From Nostoc mirabile CHAB5784 (GTDB lineage: Bacteria > Cyanobacteriota > Cyanobacteriia > Cyanobacteriales > Nostocaceae), in the NCBI RefSeq assembly GCF_020829645.1, contig NZ_JAIVFS010000044.1, forward strand, positions 1 to 64,000: 64,000 nucleotides of DNA, written 5' to 3'. Made by a program: the position numbers and the translations under genes. Every line of letters starts with the position of its first letter. Positions within the stretch are counted from its first letter, which is position 1. Shown in pieces: positions 1 to 8,782 of this stretch. Below the pieces are notes generated by a model, which was not told the origin of the DNA, ran no database searches, and saw only the letters and a list, made by a program, of their open reading frames with translations.

Positions 1-183
1 GAATCTAAGCGGATTGTTCGACGACATAGTAGTTTTTATATTGGGTTATATGGCCATAATTGGGTCAATTTCACAGAAAGTTCCTATGAGTTAGTCACCG
101 AATTATTGAGATTAAGTCCTAATAAGCGTAAGTACTACCAACAAGGACAGAGAGCTATGAGGCTTATTCTATCTGCATCCTAG
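1..183 (+). CDS. C-terminal end of an unidentified protein (partial)
   Basis: An open frame enters from the left edge and runs 60 codons to a TAG at 181-183. The peptide is basic and mixed (it contains YIGLYGHNWVNF and ends in RLILSAS), with no motif I recognise. It is on the opposite strand to the next gene and convergent with it. Only the tail is visible, so no function is proposed. Confidence 0.45.
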   Translation, partial: ESKRIVRRHSSFYIGLYGHNWVNFTESSYELVTELLRLSPNKRKYYQQGQRAMRLILSAS

Positions 184-292
184 CCCTTTTTGTCCCCCCG
201 TAAGGTAATTTAGATGCGTTTGCCCTGATCCTCAACTGAGGTAAAACCTTCTGCCAACTGAGCCTCCTGCCTCCTTCAATTCTTCAACTAAA

Positions 293-2104
293 TCATTTAA
301 CCCCGGATTGCACCTGCCATAAACTCGCATAAATCCTATTCTTATCCAACAATTCCTCATGGGTTCCCGACTCAACCAACTCCCCATATTCCATCACATA
401 AATGCAATCAGCATTGCGGATAGTGGAAAGACGATGAGCGATCGCAATTGTGGTTCGATTTACAGTAATCCGTTCTAAAGAACGCTGAATCGCGGCTTCA
501 GTTTCATTATCTACAGCTGATGTAGCTTCATCTAAAATCAAAATTGGTGGATTCTTCAAAACAGCTCTGGCGATCGCAATTCTTTGGCGTTGTCCACCAG
601 ATAATTTTTGTCCACGTTCTCCAACTATTGTCTCATAGCCTTGGGGTAGCCGGATAATAAAATCATGGGCTTCGGCAATTTTTGCAGCTGCAATTATTTG
701 TTCATCCCTAGCATCAAAAGTACCATAAGCGATATTTTCACCAACGGTACCATGAAATAAGAATACATCCTGACTCACCAAGCCAATACTGCGACGCAAA
801 TCACCTAAATTTAAGTTTTGGATATCAATACCATCAATAGTAATTTTTCCTGAAGAAATATCATAAAATCGCAATAATAATTTCACTAAAGTACTTTTAC
901 CGGAACCTGTAGAACCAACAATAGCGATTGTTTTGCCTGCGGGTATATGCAAGGATAGCTTTTTAACTACTGGCTCTCTAGTTGGATACGCAAAAGTGAT
1001 TTGTTTGAAGTCAATTTCCCCACGTACTCCATTGATCGGTAAAAATTTATCTCCTGTAATAATGTTGATGGGAGCATCTAATAAATTCATGACACGATTG
1101 GTAGAAGCCATTGACCTTTGATATTTGTCAAATATTTCTCCTAATTCTACGAATGGCCACAACAATCTCTGTACTAAAACAAGTAAAACACTGTAATTAC
1201 CAATGGATATCTTCCCAGCATAAGTCGCCATACCTCCCCAAAATAATAAGGCTGTAAACCCTATTAAAACTAGCATTCTAATTAAGGGTACAAATGCAGC
1301 CGAAAGTTTAATTGCTTTGGTGTTACTTTTTCTATAAGCTTCACTTTCTCCTGCAAATCTAGCGCTTTCATAAGCTTCAGCAGTGAAACTTTTAATTGTG
1401 GTAATACCACTGAGATTATTTGCTAGTCGTGAGTTCAGAAAGCTTACCCTTTCCCGCACCTCAGCATAACGAGCTTCTAGACGTTTTTGATAAGTAAAGG
1501 AACCCCAAATAATAAATGGTATTGGCAACATTGCTGCCAAGGTTATAGAGAAAGGCAAAATCAATAAACTACCACCAATTAAAATGATCATTGAGGTGAT
1601 TATATTGATAATCTGATTGGCTCCAAAATTCAAAAAATCTTCGAGTTGGTTGATATCATCATTTAAAATTGACATCAAACCACCAGTACTGCTTTCTTCA
1701 AAGTAAGCTGAATCTAATTCTTGTACATGATTGTAGGTATCTAAACGTAAATCATGCTGGATATCTTGGGCTAAATTACGCCAAAGTGTACTATATGCAT
1801 ACTCAGAAGCTGATTCTAATATCCAGATAATTATGGTGGCAAATGAAAGCAGTAAAAATTGCCAGATTATATCTTTTACACCCAACTTAGCAAATACAGA
1901 ATTTTGCTGCTCCACGAGAATATCTACTGCAATACCAATTAACCACGGTGGTGCTAAGTCTAAAATCGTATTGATGATAGAAAATAATGTTGCCTGCCAA
2001 ATTTTTTGGCGATATTGGCTTCCATAGTTTAGCAAACGTTGTAAAGGATGGGCTGAATTCCTACCCTTGTTGGATACTCTAGGAGGTTTTGATGTTATTG
2101 TCAC
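293..2104 (-). CDS. ABC exporter, fused membrane and ATPase domains
   Basis: This 603-residue half-transporter of the MsbA/lipid-multidrug exporter type would sit in the inner membrane as a homodimer and export a hydrophobic substrate or peptide using ATP. The N-terminal half (about residues 35-330) has roughly six membrane segments. The C-terminal half (about 365-600) has Walker A GSTGSGKST, signature LSGGQ, Walker B ILILDEAT and the switch region IAHRLSTI. Length is normal for the family. The start codon is GTG at 2104, because no ATG is suitably placed at the N-terminus. It stands alone, so the substrate cannot be inferred. A decayed relative of its ATPase domain lies at 23109-23455. Confidence 0.9.
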   Translation of the reverse strand: MTITSKPPRVSNKGRNSAHPLQRLLNYGSQYRQKIWQATLFSIINTILDLAPPWLIGIAVDILVEQQNSVFAKLGVKDIIWQFLLLSFATIIIWILESASEYAYSTLWRNLAQDIQHDLRLDTYNHVQELDSAYFEESSTGGLMSILNDDINQLEDFLNFGANQIINIITSMIILIGGSLLILPFSITLAAMLPIPFIIWGSFTYQKRLEARYAEVRERVSFLNSRLANNLSGITTIKSFTAEAYESARFAGESEAYRKSNTKAIKLSAAFVPLIRMLVLIGFTALLFWGGMATYAGKISIGNYSVLLVLVQRLLWPFVELGEIFDKYQRSMASTNRVMNLLDAPINIITGDKFLPINGVRGEIDFKQITFAYPTREPVVKKLSLHIPAGKTIAIVGSTGSGKSTLVKLLLRFYDISSGKITIDGIDIQNLNLGDLRRSIGLVSQDVFLFHGTVGENIAYGTFDARDEQIIAAAKIAEAHDFIIRLPQGYETIVGERGQKLSGGQRQRIAIARAVLKNPPILILDEATSAVDNETEAAIQRSLERITVNRTTIAIAHRLSTIRNADCIYVMEYGELVESGTHEELLDKNRIYASLWQVQSGVK

Positions 2105-2164
2105 AATTATTATTGTTTGTAGTTACGTGGTTGATGAGAGCTATGTCTTTAGTAGAATTGAACC

Positions 2165-2187
2165 TCACACGACTTGAAGTCGCGTGA
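2165..2187. repeat. imperfect hairpin next to a decayed TnpB gene
   Basis: A 23-base inverted repeat with a central TGA loop and one mismatch lies just downstream of the TnpB remnant. Elements of the IS200/IS605 group carry subterminal hairpins at their ends, so this is probably the old right end. That is inference from position and form only. Confidence 0.4.
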
Positions 2188-2209
2188 TTCCTGCTTCAAT
2201 GATCTGTGC

Positions 2210-3159
2210 CTAAATTACTTCAGGGCTTACAAGTTCTCCACAGGCGTTTAGAGCCTCCGGGATACCCACGGCGGCTGTCTTGAAAAGTCCCCTCAACTCT
2301 TGGAACCCCCGCACGGGGCTTTTTGCTATTAATCTCAATCCCTCTCCCAGTATATTTAAAGCGGCATTATTGTCTCTCAAGTTGTAATTACTGCAAGTAG
2401 GACAAGACCATTCACGTAGCTTTAAATCTTTGACTTGCGGGTTAATGAAACCACTTTTGATAAAAGTTTGAGATGATGGGTAAAATGTACTAACTTTTTG
2501 CACAAGCCTATCGTGCCATAAAGCTTTGTATTCCAACATTTCCACAAACTTAGACCAAGAAGCAGACGCTCGAAGACTCGCTAACGCTGCGCTATCAGCC
2601 AGGCTCAAAGCTAATTTATGATTCTTCACCATGTTAGAGACAGCCAAATCCTCGATACAAATAACACTGTTTTCTTTGATTAGGCTCGTGATGAGCTTGT
2701 GCAGAAAGTCATCTCTCAAATTCGTAATCCGTTCGTAGGTACGAGCTAGCTTGATTTTCGCTTTGACTCTATTGCTACAGACGCGATTAATCGCGTCTGT
2801 ACCTTTTACACTGGGGATAGTTTTTTATGTGCCTTACGCAGCTTCCTTGACTGAGTTCTATGATATTTGGGATTGTCTACGACTTCACTGCTACTAGTAA
2901 CAAGATAAGATTTTATGCCTATATCGAATTGTGGTTCCAATAGATGAAAGAGGTTTTGACATCCACCAAGCGCCATAAATGGCGGGGATTCTAAGAAGTT
3001 GCCTTCTTAGATTTTCTCTTTCCACGACTCGGCTTACCCAGAGGAGTTTCCCCACCCATGCAGAGGTCGATGTCTCCAGAGACGATTAACACGAATAGCT
3101 TCATCCAGCCTTCCGTATTGCTCGTTCAATCCTTCTAGTTTTGCCTCAAGTACTAGCAT
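2210..3159 (-). pseudogene. decayed TnpB (IS200/IS605-family OrfB)
   Basis: TnpB is the RNA-guided nuclease encoded by IS200/IS605 elements. The N-terminus is visible as MLVLEAKLEG starting at 3159, but the frame is soon lost. A middle piece (about 2930-2760) encodes LVTSSSEVVDNPKYHR and the adjacent RKLRKAHKK. An open 169-codon piece (2210-2719) carries IEDLAVSNM, which includes the catalytic Glu region, and the C-terminal DNNAALNI motif. The zinc finger is damaged: the first Cys pair is replaced by SSQTFIKSGF and only CPTC remains. A 26-bp palindrome sits inside the reading frame. No TnpA transposase is present. The element is dead as a transposon. Confidence 0.8.
2776..2801. repeat. 26-bp perfect palindrome
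   Basis: The sequence TACAGACGCGATT is followed directly by its exact reverse complement. It lies within the decayed TnpB frame. Similar palindromes are dispersed in Nostocales genomes, so it most likely inserted into or grew inside the dead element. Confidence 0.6.
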
Positions 3160-3639
3160 TATTACGTCTAACTCGCTGACGTAATAATATCACAAAAACT
3201 TAAACAATTTCACTTTCACTGCGAATAAATTCGCTCTTTTCCTAACCCCCATAAATGGAATTTAGGGGCTTTCTCGGCACGGATGACTTGGTAAATTGGC
3301 ACTTTCAATATTTCACAGCTTTTTAAGCATTAAGTTGATAATCTTTCCTGATATAGGACTCCTATTTGATTTTTGCAAAGCTAGGTACAACTCAAAGACC
3401 TTTCTTTACCGTTGTTTATTGCCTCCTAAGCCCAGTAAGTGTTCAAATATATAGATTACATTATTATCTAGCCATTTACCCATTTTTAAAAGGAATAAAG
3501 ATACCGTTTCAGGTTTGATATTATTTCTCAATAAAGTGGTATTGTTAGATCGACCTGAATTTGCTTTGTCAAAGTCACTTGTGTGCCGCTTTGCCTTGTG
3601 ACCAATAGCAGTTTCAGTCACCAGGCGTTACATCTGCAC
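3160..3639. other. intergenic region, no convincing gene
   Basis: About 480 bases of AT-rich sequence between the TnpB remnant and the acylase gene. A 71-codon minus-strand frame (3406-3621) overlaps the possible acylase starts and has no recognisable feature. No clear promoter was identified. Confidence 0.4.
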
Positions 3640-5757
3640 ATGGTAGTGTTAATGAGGATCGATATTTTACTCAGGGCTTACAAAAGAAAATCAATACGCA
3701 TCTTACCCTTCATACTCAGTTTGATACTGATTTTATTGGTAGGAAGCCAGACTATAGCTGTAACAACAAAATCTACAGAGATATTATGGGATAAGTTTGG
3801 TGTGCCGCACATCTATGGTAAAAATGACCGGAGTGCATTTTATGCCTTTGGTTGGGCACAAACGCAAAGTCATGGAGATTTACTTTTGCGTCTCTATGGT
3901 CAAGCACGGGGACGCGCAGCTGAATACTGGGGAGAAGAATACCTGGAGTCAGATCGTTGGGTACAGACTATGGGAGTACCAGAACGCGCTAGTTCTTGGT
4001 ACAAAGCACAGAGTCCAACTTTTCGCAGTTATCTTGATGCTTTTGCTGCTGGGATCAATGCTTATGCAAAACAAAATCCTAACTTGATTGACGATCGCTT
4101 TGAAGTGGTGCTACCAGTCAAGGCAGAAGATGTCATGGCTCATTTACATCGGGTACTCAATTTCACTTTTGTAGTGAATCCACAGTCAGTATTCGATCTG
4201 AGCAAACAAAAGCTGCAAGCAGGATCTAATGGTTGGGCGATCGCACCAACTCATACTGCCAGTGGGAAGGCCATGTTGTTAGCCAACCCACACCTACCTT
4301 GGTCAGATTTATTTTTGTGGTATGAAGCTCAAATCACTGCACCAGGAATTGATGCTTATGGGGCAACACTTGTGGGTATTCCCGTATTGGCGATCGCCTT
4401 TAACAACAACTTAGGCTGGACTCACACCGTTAACACCTATGATGGTTGGGATTTGTATGAACTCACACTGGCAGGTAATGGTTACCGCTTTGATGACAAA
4501 GTTCGTAAATTCCAAACCAAAACCCTCTCCCTAAAGGTGAAGCAGAAAGATGGCTCCTTGCAAGAGCAACCATTAGTAGTAAAAAGTTCTATTCACGGGC
4601 CAGTAGTCGCCGAGAAAAATGGTAAAGCCGTAGCCCTGAGAGTTGCAGGTCTTGACCGACCAGGTGTACTCCAGCAGTGGTGGGATATGGCACGTTCCCA
4701 AAATCTCAAGAAGTTTGAAACCGCACTCAAGCGCTTGCAACTATCGATGTTTACGGTGATGTATGCAGATAGAGAAGGGCATATCATGCACCTATTCAAC
4801 GGTCAAGTTCCGGTGCGTTCTCAAGGAGATTTTGCATATTGGCAAGGCGTCATTCCTGGCGATACATCTAAAACCTTGTGGACAAAAATTCATCCTTACC
4901 AAGATTTACCGCGCATAGTTGACCCCAAGAGCGGTTGGCTACAAAATACCAATGACCCGCCTTGGACTACTACATTTCCAGCCGCCATTAAAGCAGATAA
5001 TTACCCACCTTACATGGCACCTCGTTTCATGGATTTCCGCTCACAAGGTTCTGTAAGGATGTTGGCTGAAGATGACAAAATCTCTTTTGATGAGATGGTT
5101 GCATATAAGCACTCTACCCGCATGGAACTGGCTGATCGGATTTTGGATGATTTAATTCCGGCTGCACGCAAGTATGGTCAAGACTTAGGGCGCAAAGCAG
5201 CTAGTGTCCTAGAAGCCTGGGATCACCAAGCCAATGCCGATAGTCGAGGGGCGGTACTATTTGCCTTTTGGGTTCAAGAAATGGACTTAGATAAGACGTT
5301 TCGTAAACCTTGGAGTGAAAACTCCCCACGGACTACACCCGATGGGTTAGCTAATCCTAAAAGTGCAGTTGCAACATTGGAAGCAGTAGCAGCTAAGGTG
5401 GAAAAGGCTTATGGGGCGATCGATGTGGCATGGGGAGATGTTTTTCGGCTACGGTTGGCTGATGTGGATTTGCCTGGTAATGGTGGGGATGGGGAACTGG
5501 GAATTTTTCGGGTACTGAATTTTGCTCCTGGAGAAAATGGTCAGTTCCAAGGCGTTGCAGGTGATTCTTATGTGGCTGCAATTGAATTTTCTAACCCTGT
5601 ACGAGCAATGGCACTCACCAGCTACGGTAATGCATCTCAACCTGGATCGCCCCACATTAGCGACCAGTTACAGATGTTCGCTAACCAAAAGTTGCGAACT
5701 GTGTGGCGCGATCGCTCAGATATTCTTGCCCATCTAGAAGAACGTAAAATATTCTGA
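3640..5757 (+). CDS. penicillin/AHL-acylase family Ntn-hydrolase
   Basis: This belongs to the penicillin G acylase/PvdQ/AiiC family, whose members cleave amide bonds such as those of N-acyl-homoserine lactones after self-cleavage into alpha and beta chains in the periplasm. From the ATG at 3640 the protein is 705 residues. The N-terminus has a basic stretch and a hydrophobic segment (ILPFILSLILILLVG), consistent with a signal peptide. The probable nucleophile Ser196 lies in QAGSNGWAIAP, the usual GSN(G/N/A)W start of the beta chain. The segments FGVPHIYG and ANPHLPW are also typical. Alternative in-frame starts are 3583 and 3652. Anabaena AiiC is a known cyanobacterial quorum-quenching acylase of this family. 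The substrate here is not determined, and other aliphatic amides or penicillins are possible. Confidence 0.85.
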   Translation: MVVLMRIDILLRAYKRKSIRILPFILSLILILLVGSQTIAVTTKSTEILWDKFGVPHIYGKNDRSAFYAFGWAQTQSHGDLLLRLYGQARGRAAEYWGEEYLESDRWVQTMGVPERASSWYKAQSPTFRSYLDAFAAGINAYAKQNPNLIDDRFEVVLPVKAEDVMAHLHRVLNFTFVVNPQSVFDLSKQKLQAGSNGWAIAPTHTASGKAMLLANPHLPWSDLFLWYEAQITAPGIDAYGATLVGIPVLAIAFNNNLGWTHTVNTYDGWDLYELTLAGNGYRFDDKVRKFQTKTLSLKVKQKDGSLQEQPLVVKSSIHGPVVAEKNGKAVALRVAGLDRPGVLQQWWDMARSQNLKKFETALKRLQLSMFTVMYADREGHIMHLFNGQVPVRSQGDFAYWQGVIPGDTSKTLWTKIHPYQDLPRIVDPKSGWLQNTNDPPWTTTFPAAIKADNYPPYMAPRFMDFRSQGSVRMLAEDDKISFDEMVAYKHSTRMELADRILDDLIPAARKYGQDLGRKAASVLEAWDHQANADSRGAVLFAFWVQEMDLDKTFRKPWSENSPRTTPDGLANPKSAVATLEAVAAKVEKAYGAIDVAWGDVFRLRLADVDLPGNGGDGELGIFRVLNFAPGENGQFQGVAGDSYVAAIEFSNPVRAMALTSYGNASQPGSPHISDQLQMFANQKLRTVWRDRSDILAHLEERKIF

Positions 5758-5888
5758 GGTCAATAGTCTGCTTCTAGCACTGGATAAAGCGTAGCTTTAG
5801 CAGGCTAGGGTTCTTGGGTTTAATTACAGCGCTTTTCAAGTAATTTAACTACACCACTCCCGACTCCCGACTCCCCATTCTCAATCAA

Positions 5889-6578
5889 ATGACCACAAGC
5901 CAGATTACTAAGCTAGAACTGTCTCCCAACACCCCTATTCTTTGCGTAGAAAACTTAGGTCGAAAACTTCAGAATCAGTGGATCTGGAGTAACCTAAGTT
6001 TTCAATTATCTCCAGGGGAGGGAGTAGCGGTAGTAGGTGCTTCTGGCTCTGGTAAAAGCTTGCTGCTACGAGCATTAGCTGGTCTTGATCCAGTAGAAGC
6101 AGGACAAATTATTTTTCAGGGACAGCCGATGAATTCCCACTTTATGCCCAGGTATCGTTCCCAAATTATCTATTTGCAACAACGACCAGCCCTTTGGGAA
6201 GGAACTGTAAAGCAAAATCTCCAACAAGTTTATCGATTAGCAGTTCACCGCCATCTAGCTTACAACGGTCAGTTGATTCTAAACTATCTGCATCTTTTAC
6301 ATAAAACGGCTGACTTTTTACAGCGTCCGGTTAGCGCTCTTTCCGGTGGGGAAGCGCAGATAGTCGCCTTTCTACGAGCTTTGCAACTTTCACCTTCTAT
6401 ACTGCTACTAGATGAACCAACTGCCTCACTCGATGCTGGAACTGCTCAAAGTTTGGAGGCTTTAGTTGCAGCTTGGCAAAATGAAGACCCACAACGGGCA
6501 TATCTCTGGACAAGTCATGATTCTACCCAATTGGAACGCATTACCAACCGCCAAATTACCTTCAAGGAAAACGACTGA
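5889..6578 (+). CDS. ABC transporter ATPase, FetA (YbbL) type
   Basis: This 229-residue ATP-binding subunit has Walker A GASGSGKS (around residue 57), signature LSGGE and Walker B ILLLDEPTASLD. Its stop codon overlaps the start of the next gene by one base (TGATG), so the two are co-translated with a FetB/UPF0014 permease. In E. coli the FetAB pair is implicated in iron export and resistance to oxidative stress. Function here follows from that pairing. The facing operon is an iron-siderophore uptake system. Confidence 0.8.
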   Translation: MTTSQITKLELSPNTPILCVENLGRKLQNQWIWSNLSFQLSPGEGVAVVGASGSGKSLLLRALAGLDPVEAGQIIFQGQPMNSHFMPRYRSQIIYLQQRPALWEGTVKQNLQQVYRLAVHRHLAYNGQLILNYLHLLHKTADFLQRPVSALSGGEAQIVAFLRALQLSPSILLLDEPTASLDAGTAQSLEALVAAWQNEDPQRAYLWTSHDSTQLERITNRQITFKEND

Positions 6579-7372
6579 TGGAAACCAATTATATCCAGAT
6601 TAGTTACGGACAACTGGCTTTAGCGACTTTGTTTATTCTGATCAATATAGGGCTTTCCTTGGGCTTACAGTTGGGGCTAGAGCAAAGTCTAGGGATAGCC
6701 TCGCTACGAATGGTAGTGCAGTTGTTACTAGTCGGATATATATTGCAGTGGGTATTTACTCTCAGCAACCCTGTATTGATAATACTTTTGGCTTTGGGTA
6801 TGACGGTTATAGCTGCTGTATCTAGTGTTAACCGTACACGTAGAAGGTTTGCAAGTATTTATTGGAATAATTTTATTTCGCTTTTGAGTGGTTCCTTTTT
6901 AGTCACAGGGATAATAGTTAGCGGTATTTTGCGTGTACAACCCTGGTACGAGCCTCAGTATCTCATTCCCCTTTTGGGTATGGTGTTGGGTAATGCCCTC
7001 ACAGGTACGTCTTTGAGTTTAGATCGGTTTATGGAAGACTTGACCAGTCGTCGGGGAGAAATAGAGGCGCTACTGGCTCTGGGTGCAACTCGTTGGGAAG
7101 CTGCACATCAAACTATTAAAGAAGCCCTGAGAACAGGAATGATTCCTACTATAAATTCAATGATGGTGATGGGAGTGGTTAGCCTACCGGGAATGATGAC
7201 CGGCCAAATTCTCGCTGGGGCTAGTCCTAATGATGCCATACGTTACCAGATTGTGATTATTTTTGCACAGGCATCAGGAACAGCGATCGCCACAATGGGC
7301 GTTGTTACTCTAGCTTTTCTGGCTCTGTTTAATCGAAATCATCAGTTTACACATTCGATATTAAGGAGTTAA
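6578..7372 (+). CDS. FetB-type ABC permease (UPF0014)
   Basis: This 264-residue membrane protein has about seven hydrophobic segments and the family-typical stretch LGMVLGNALTGTSLSLDRF. Also typical are EALLALGATRWEA and the SLPGMMTGQILAG segment near the C-terminal third. It is translationally coupled to the upstream ATPase. Members are annotated as iron export permeases. The last codons overlap a small antisense gene fragment by 12 bases, showing that old coding DNA lay directly downstream. Confidence 0.82.
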   Translation: METNYIQISYGQLALATLFILINIGLSLGLQLGLEQSLGIASLRMVVQLLLVGYILQWVFTLSNPVLIILLALGMTVIAAVSSVNRTRRRFASIYWNNFISLLSGSFLVTGIIVSGILRVQPWYEPQYLIPLLGMVLGNALTGTSLSLDRFMEDLTSRRGEIEALLALGATRWEAAHQTIKEALRTGMIPTINSMMVMGVVSLPGMMTGQILAGASPNDAIRYQIVIIFAQASGTAIATMGVVTLAFLALFNRNHQFTHSILRS

Positions 7373-7474
7373 AAAATCTAAATCTTCTCCAGACATAACT
7401 TGCATTTCCTCTAGAACACCTTGCATTTTTAACTGTCCTTTATCTAATAGGACAATAAAATCCGCACGCAGAAT
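7361..7474 (-). pseudogene. C-terminal scrap of an ABC transporter ATPase
   Basis: The minus strand encodes ILRADFIVLLDKGQLKMQG, then LEEMQ, and terminates at 7361-7363. This is the end of an ABC ATPase domain (the H-loop-distal ADFIVLLDKG motif). The rest is cut off where an inverted-repeat element begins at about 7474. It overlaps the 3' end of the fetB-like gene by 12 bases. Confidence 0.6.
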
Positions 7475-7580
7475 AAGGGACTTCCAAAAAATAAAATCAC
7501 CAATAAATAGAATGATAATCATTATTGCTAAAGCATGGATTCTTGGTTTTTGTTGATTAATTTTTCTTTGGAAGTCCCTA
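7474..7580. mobile_element. MITE-like element with AGGGACTTCCAA ends, copy 1
   Basis: About 107 bases bounded by TAAGGGACTTCCAAA and its inverted copy TTTGGAAGTCCCTA. There is no coding capacity. It truncates the ABC remnant at 7361-7474. Its centre holds AATGATAATCATT (7511-7523), a perfect 6-1-6 inverted repeat resembling a Fur box. Confidence 0.65.
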
Positions 7581-7636
7581 ACTCTATTTAGAATTTTGAA
7601 GAAAAACTGTTTGTTTACGAGTCAGTTAACTTTCCC

Positions 7637-7791
7637 TTAGGGACTTCCAAATAAAAAAATATCCCAAAACTGACGCAAAAATCTTCTCTATTTCTTCCCT
7701 CTCTGTGTTCTCTGCGTCTGGAGTGGTAGCCTGCGGCAAGCCGCTCCGCGTCTACGTTCATTTGGATAATTTATTTCTTGGAAGTCCCTTA
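7637..7791. mobile_element. MITE-like element with AGGGACTTCCAA ends, copy 2
   Basis: A second pair of the same terminal inverted repeats (TTAGGGACTTCCAAA at 7637 and CTTGGAAGTCCCTTA ending at 7791). The right end lies inside the last codons of the siderophore ABC ATPase gene and supplies its stop codon. The interior contains unrelated repeat text (GCCTGCGGCAAGCCGCTCCGCG), which itself could be a nested insertion. Confidence 0.6.
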
Positions 7792-8579
7792 CGTCCTATC
7801 GGTACACACATTGGCGTTCCCAGAATCGGGTCAGGAATAATACGGCACTCTAACTCAAAAACCTCTTGTACCATTTGCTCGCTCATCACTAGCTTTGGTT
7901 CTCCAGCAGCAAAAATTCGACCATCTTTGACAGCAATCAGATAATCAGCATAACGGCACGCCTGATTTAAGTCATGCAATACCATGACAATCGTCCTTCC
8001 CTGACTTTGGTTCAACTCATACAACAAATCTAAAATCTCTATCTGGTGTGCCAAATCCAAAAAAGTAGTCGGCTCATCCAAAAGCAAAATATCTGTATCC
8101 TGTGCTAGTGTCATTGCAATCCAAGCTCGCTGTCGTTGTCCACCAGACAAAGTATCTAATGCTCTATCTGCCAACTCCAGTAAATTTGTAATTAAGAGTG
8201 CCTGCTGCACGATTTTTTCATCTTTAGCTGACCACTGCTGCAACCAATTTTGATAAGGGTAACGTCCTTGTGCGACCAAATCTTTGACTGTTAACCCTTC
8301 CGGTGCTGCTGGCCCTTGAGGTAAAATTCCCAACTGCTGCGCTACTTCCTTGGTGGAAAGCTTAAAAATTGAGGTGCTGTCAAGATATACTGTACCGTGT
8401 TCTGGTTTGAGAAGTCTGGCCAGACCTCTTAACAAAGTTGATTTACCGCAACCATTAGCACCAACTAAAGCACTAATTTGTCCGGTAGGAATGGCCAAAT
8501 TTAAATCTTTAATAATTGGCACACCACCATAAGCTAAAGACAGACTTTTGGTTGATAATCCTTTCATAGTTGATACCAT
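7758..8579 (-). CDS. siderophore/iron ABC transporter ATPase (FecE/FhuC type)
   Basis: This 273-residue ATPase energises uptake of an iron chelate (or cobalamin-like cofactor) across the inner membrane with the two FecCD permeases upstream on the same strand. It has Walker A GANGCGKST (near residue 39), signature LSGGQRQR, Walker B ILLLDEPTTFLD and the H-loop VLHDLNQACRYAD. The normal C-terminus ends near GTPMCVPIGR. The last dozen residues (KGLPRNKLSK) are encoded by the terminal repeat of a MITE-like element. It is separated from the permease gene by about 200 bases of repeats. The substrate-binding protein and outer-membrane receptor are not in this operon. Confidence 0.88.
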   Translation of the reverse strand: MVSTMKGLSTKSLSLAYGGVPIIKDLNLAIPTGQISALVGANGCGKSTLLRGLARLLKPEHGTVYLDSTSIFKLSTKEVAQQLGILPQGPAAPEGLTVKDLVAQGRYPYQNWLQQWSAKDEKIVQQALLITNLLELADRALDTLSGGQRQRAWIAMTLAQDTDILLLDEPTTFLDLAHQIEILDLLYELNQSQGRTIVMVLHDLNQACRYADYLIAVKDGRIFAAGEPKLVMSEQMVQEVFELECRIIPDPILGTPMCVPIGRKGLPRNKLSK

Positions 8580-8782
8580 TTTGAATCTTGAAGAACACAG
8601 AAGGCAGAAGGATAGGAGCGAGAATTCTAAAATGTTTGAATTTTGTTAGCGCAGCGTAAAGCCTTCTCTTCTTAGGCTCCGCCAACGGCATGGCAACGCT
8701 ATGAGCGAGTCCGCGTACTCTGTAAGAGTTGCAAGCTAGCAAGAGCGTAAGAAGAGAGCGTCATTTTGAATTGATTCGTCCC
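8580..8782. repeat. dispersed repeat between two transporter genes
   Basis: This stretch holds the text GTTAGCGCAGCGTAAAGCC and neighbouring inverted pieces (GCCAACGGCATGGCAACGC). Related text occurs near 11230, 20820, 24430 and 29140. Such repeats are common in Nostocales, and no gene is seen here. Confidence 0.5.

Noticed and set aside
3406..3621. 71-codon frame on the minus strand before the acylase gene
   Set aside because: No motif is recognised, it overlaps the possible acylase starts, and it has no visible ribosome site.
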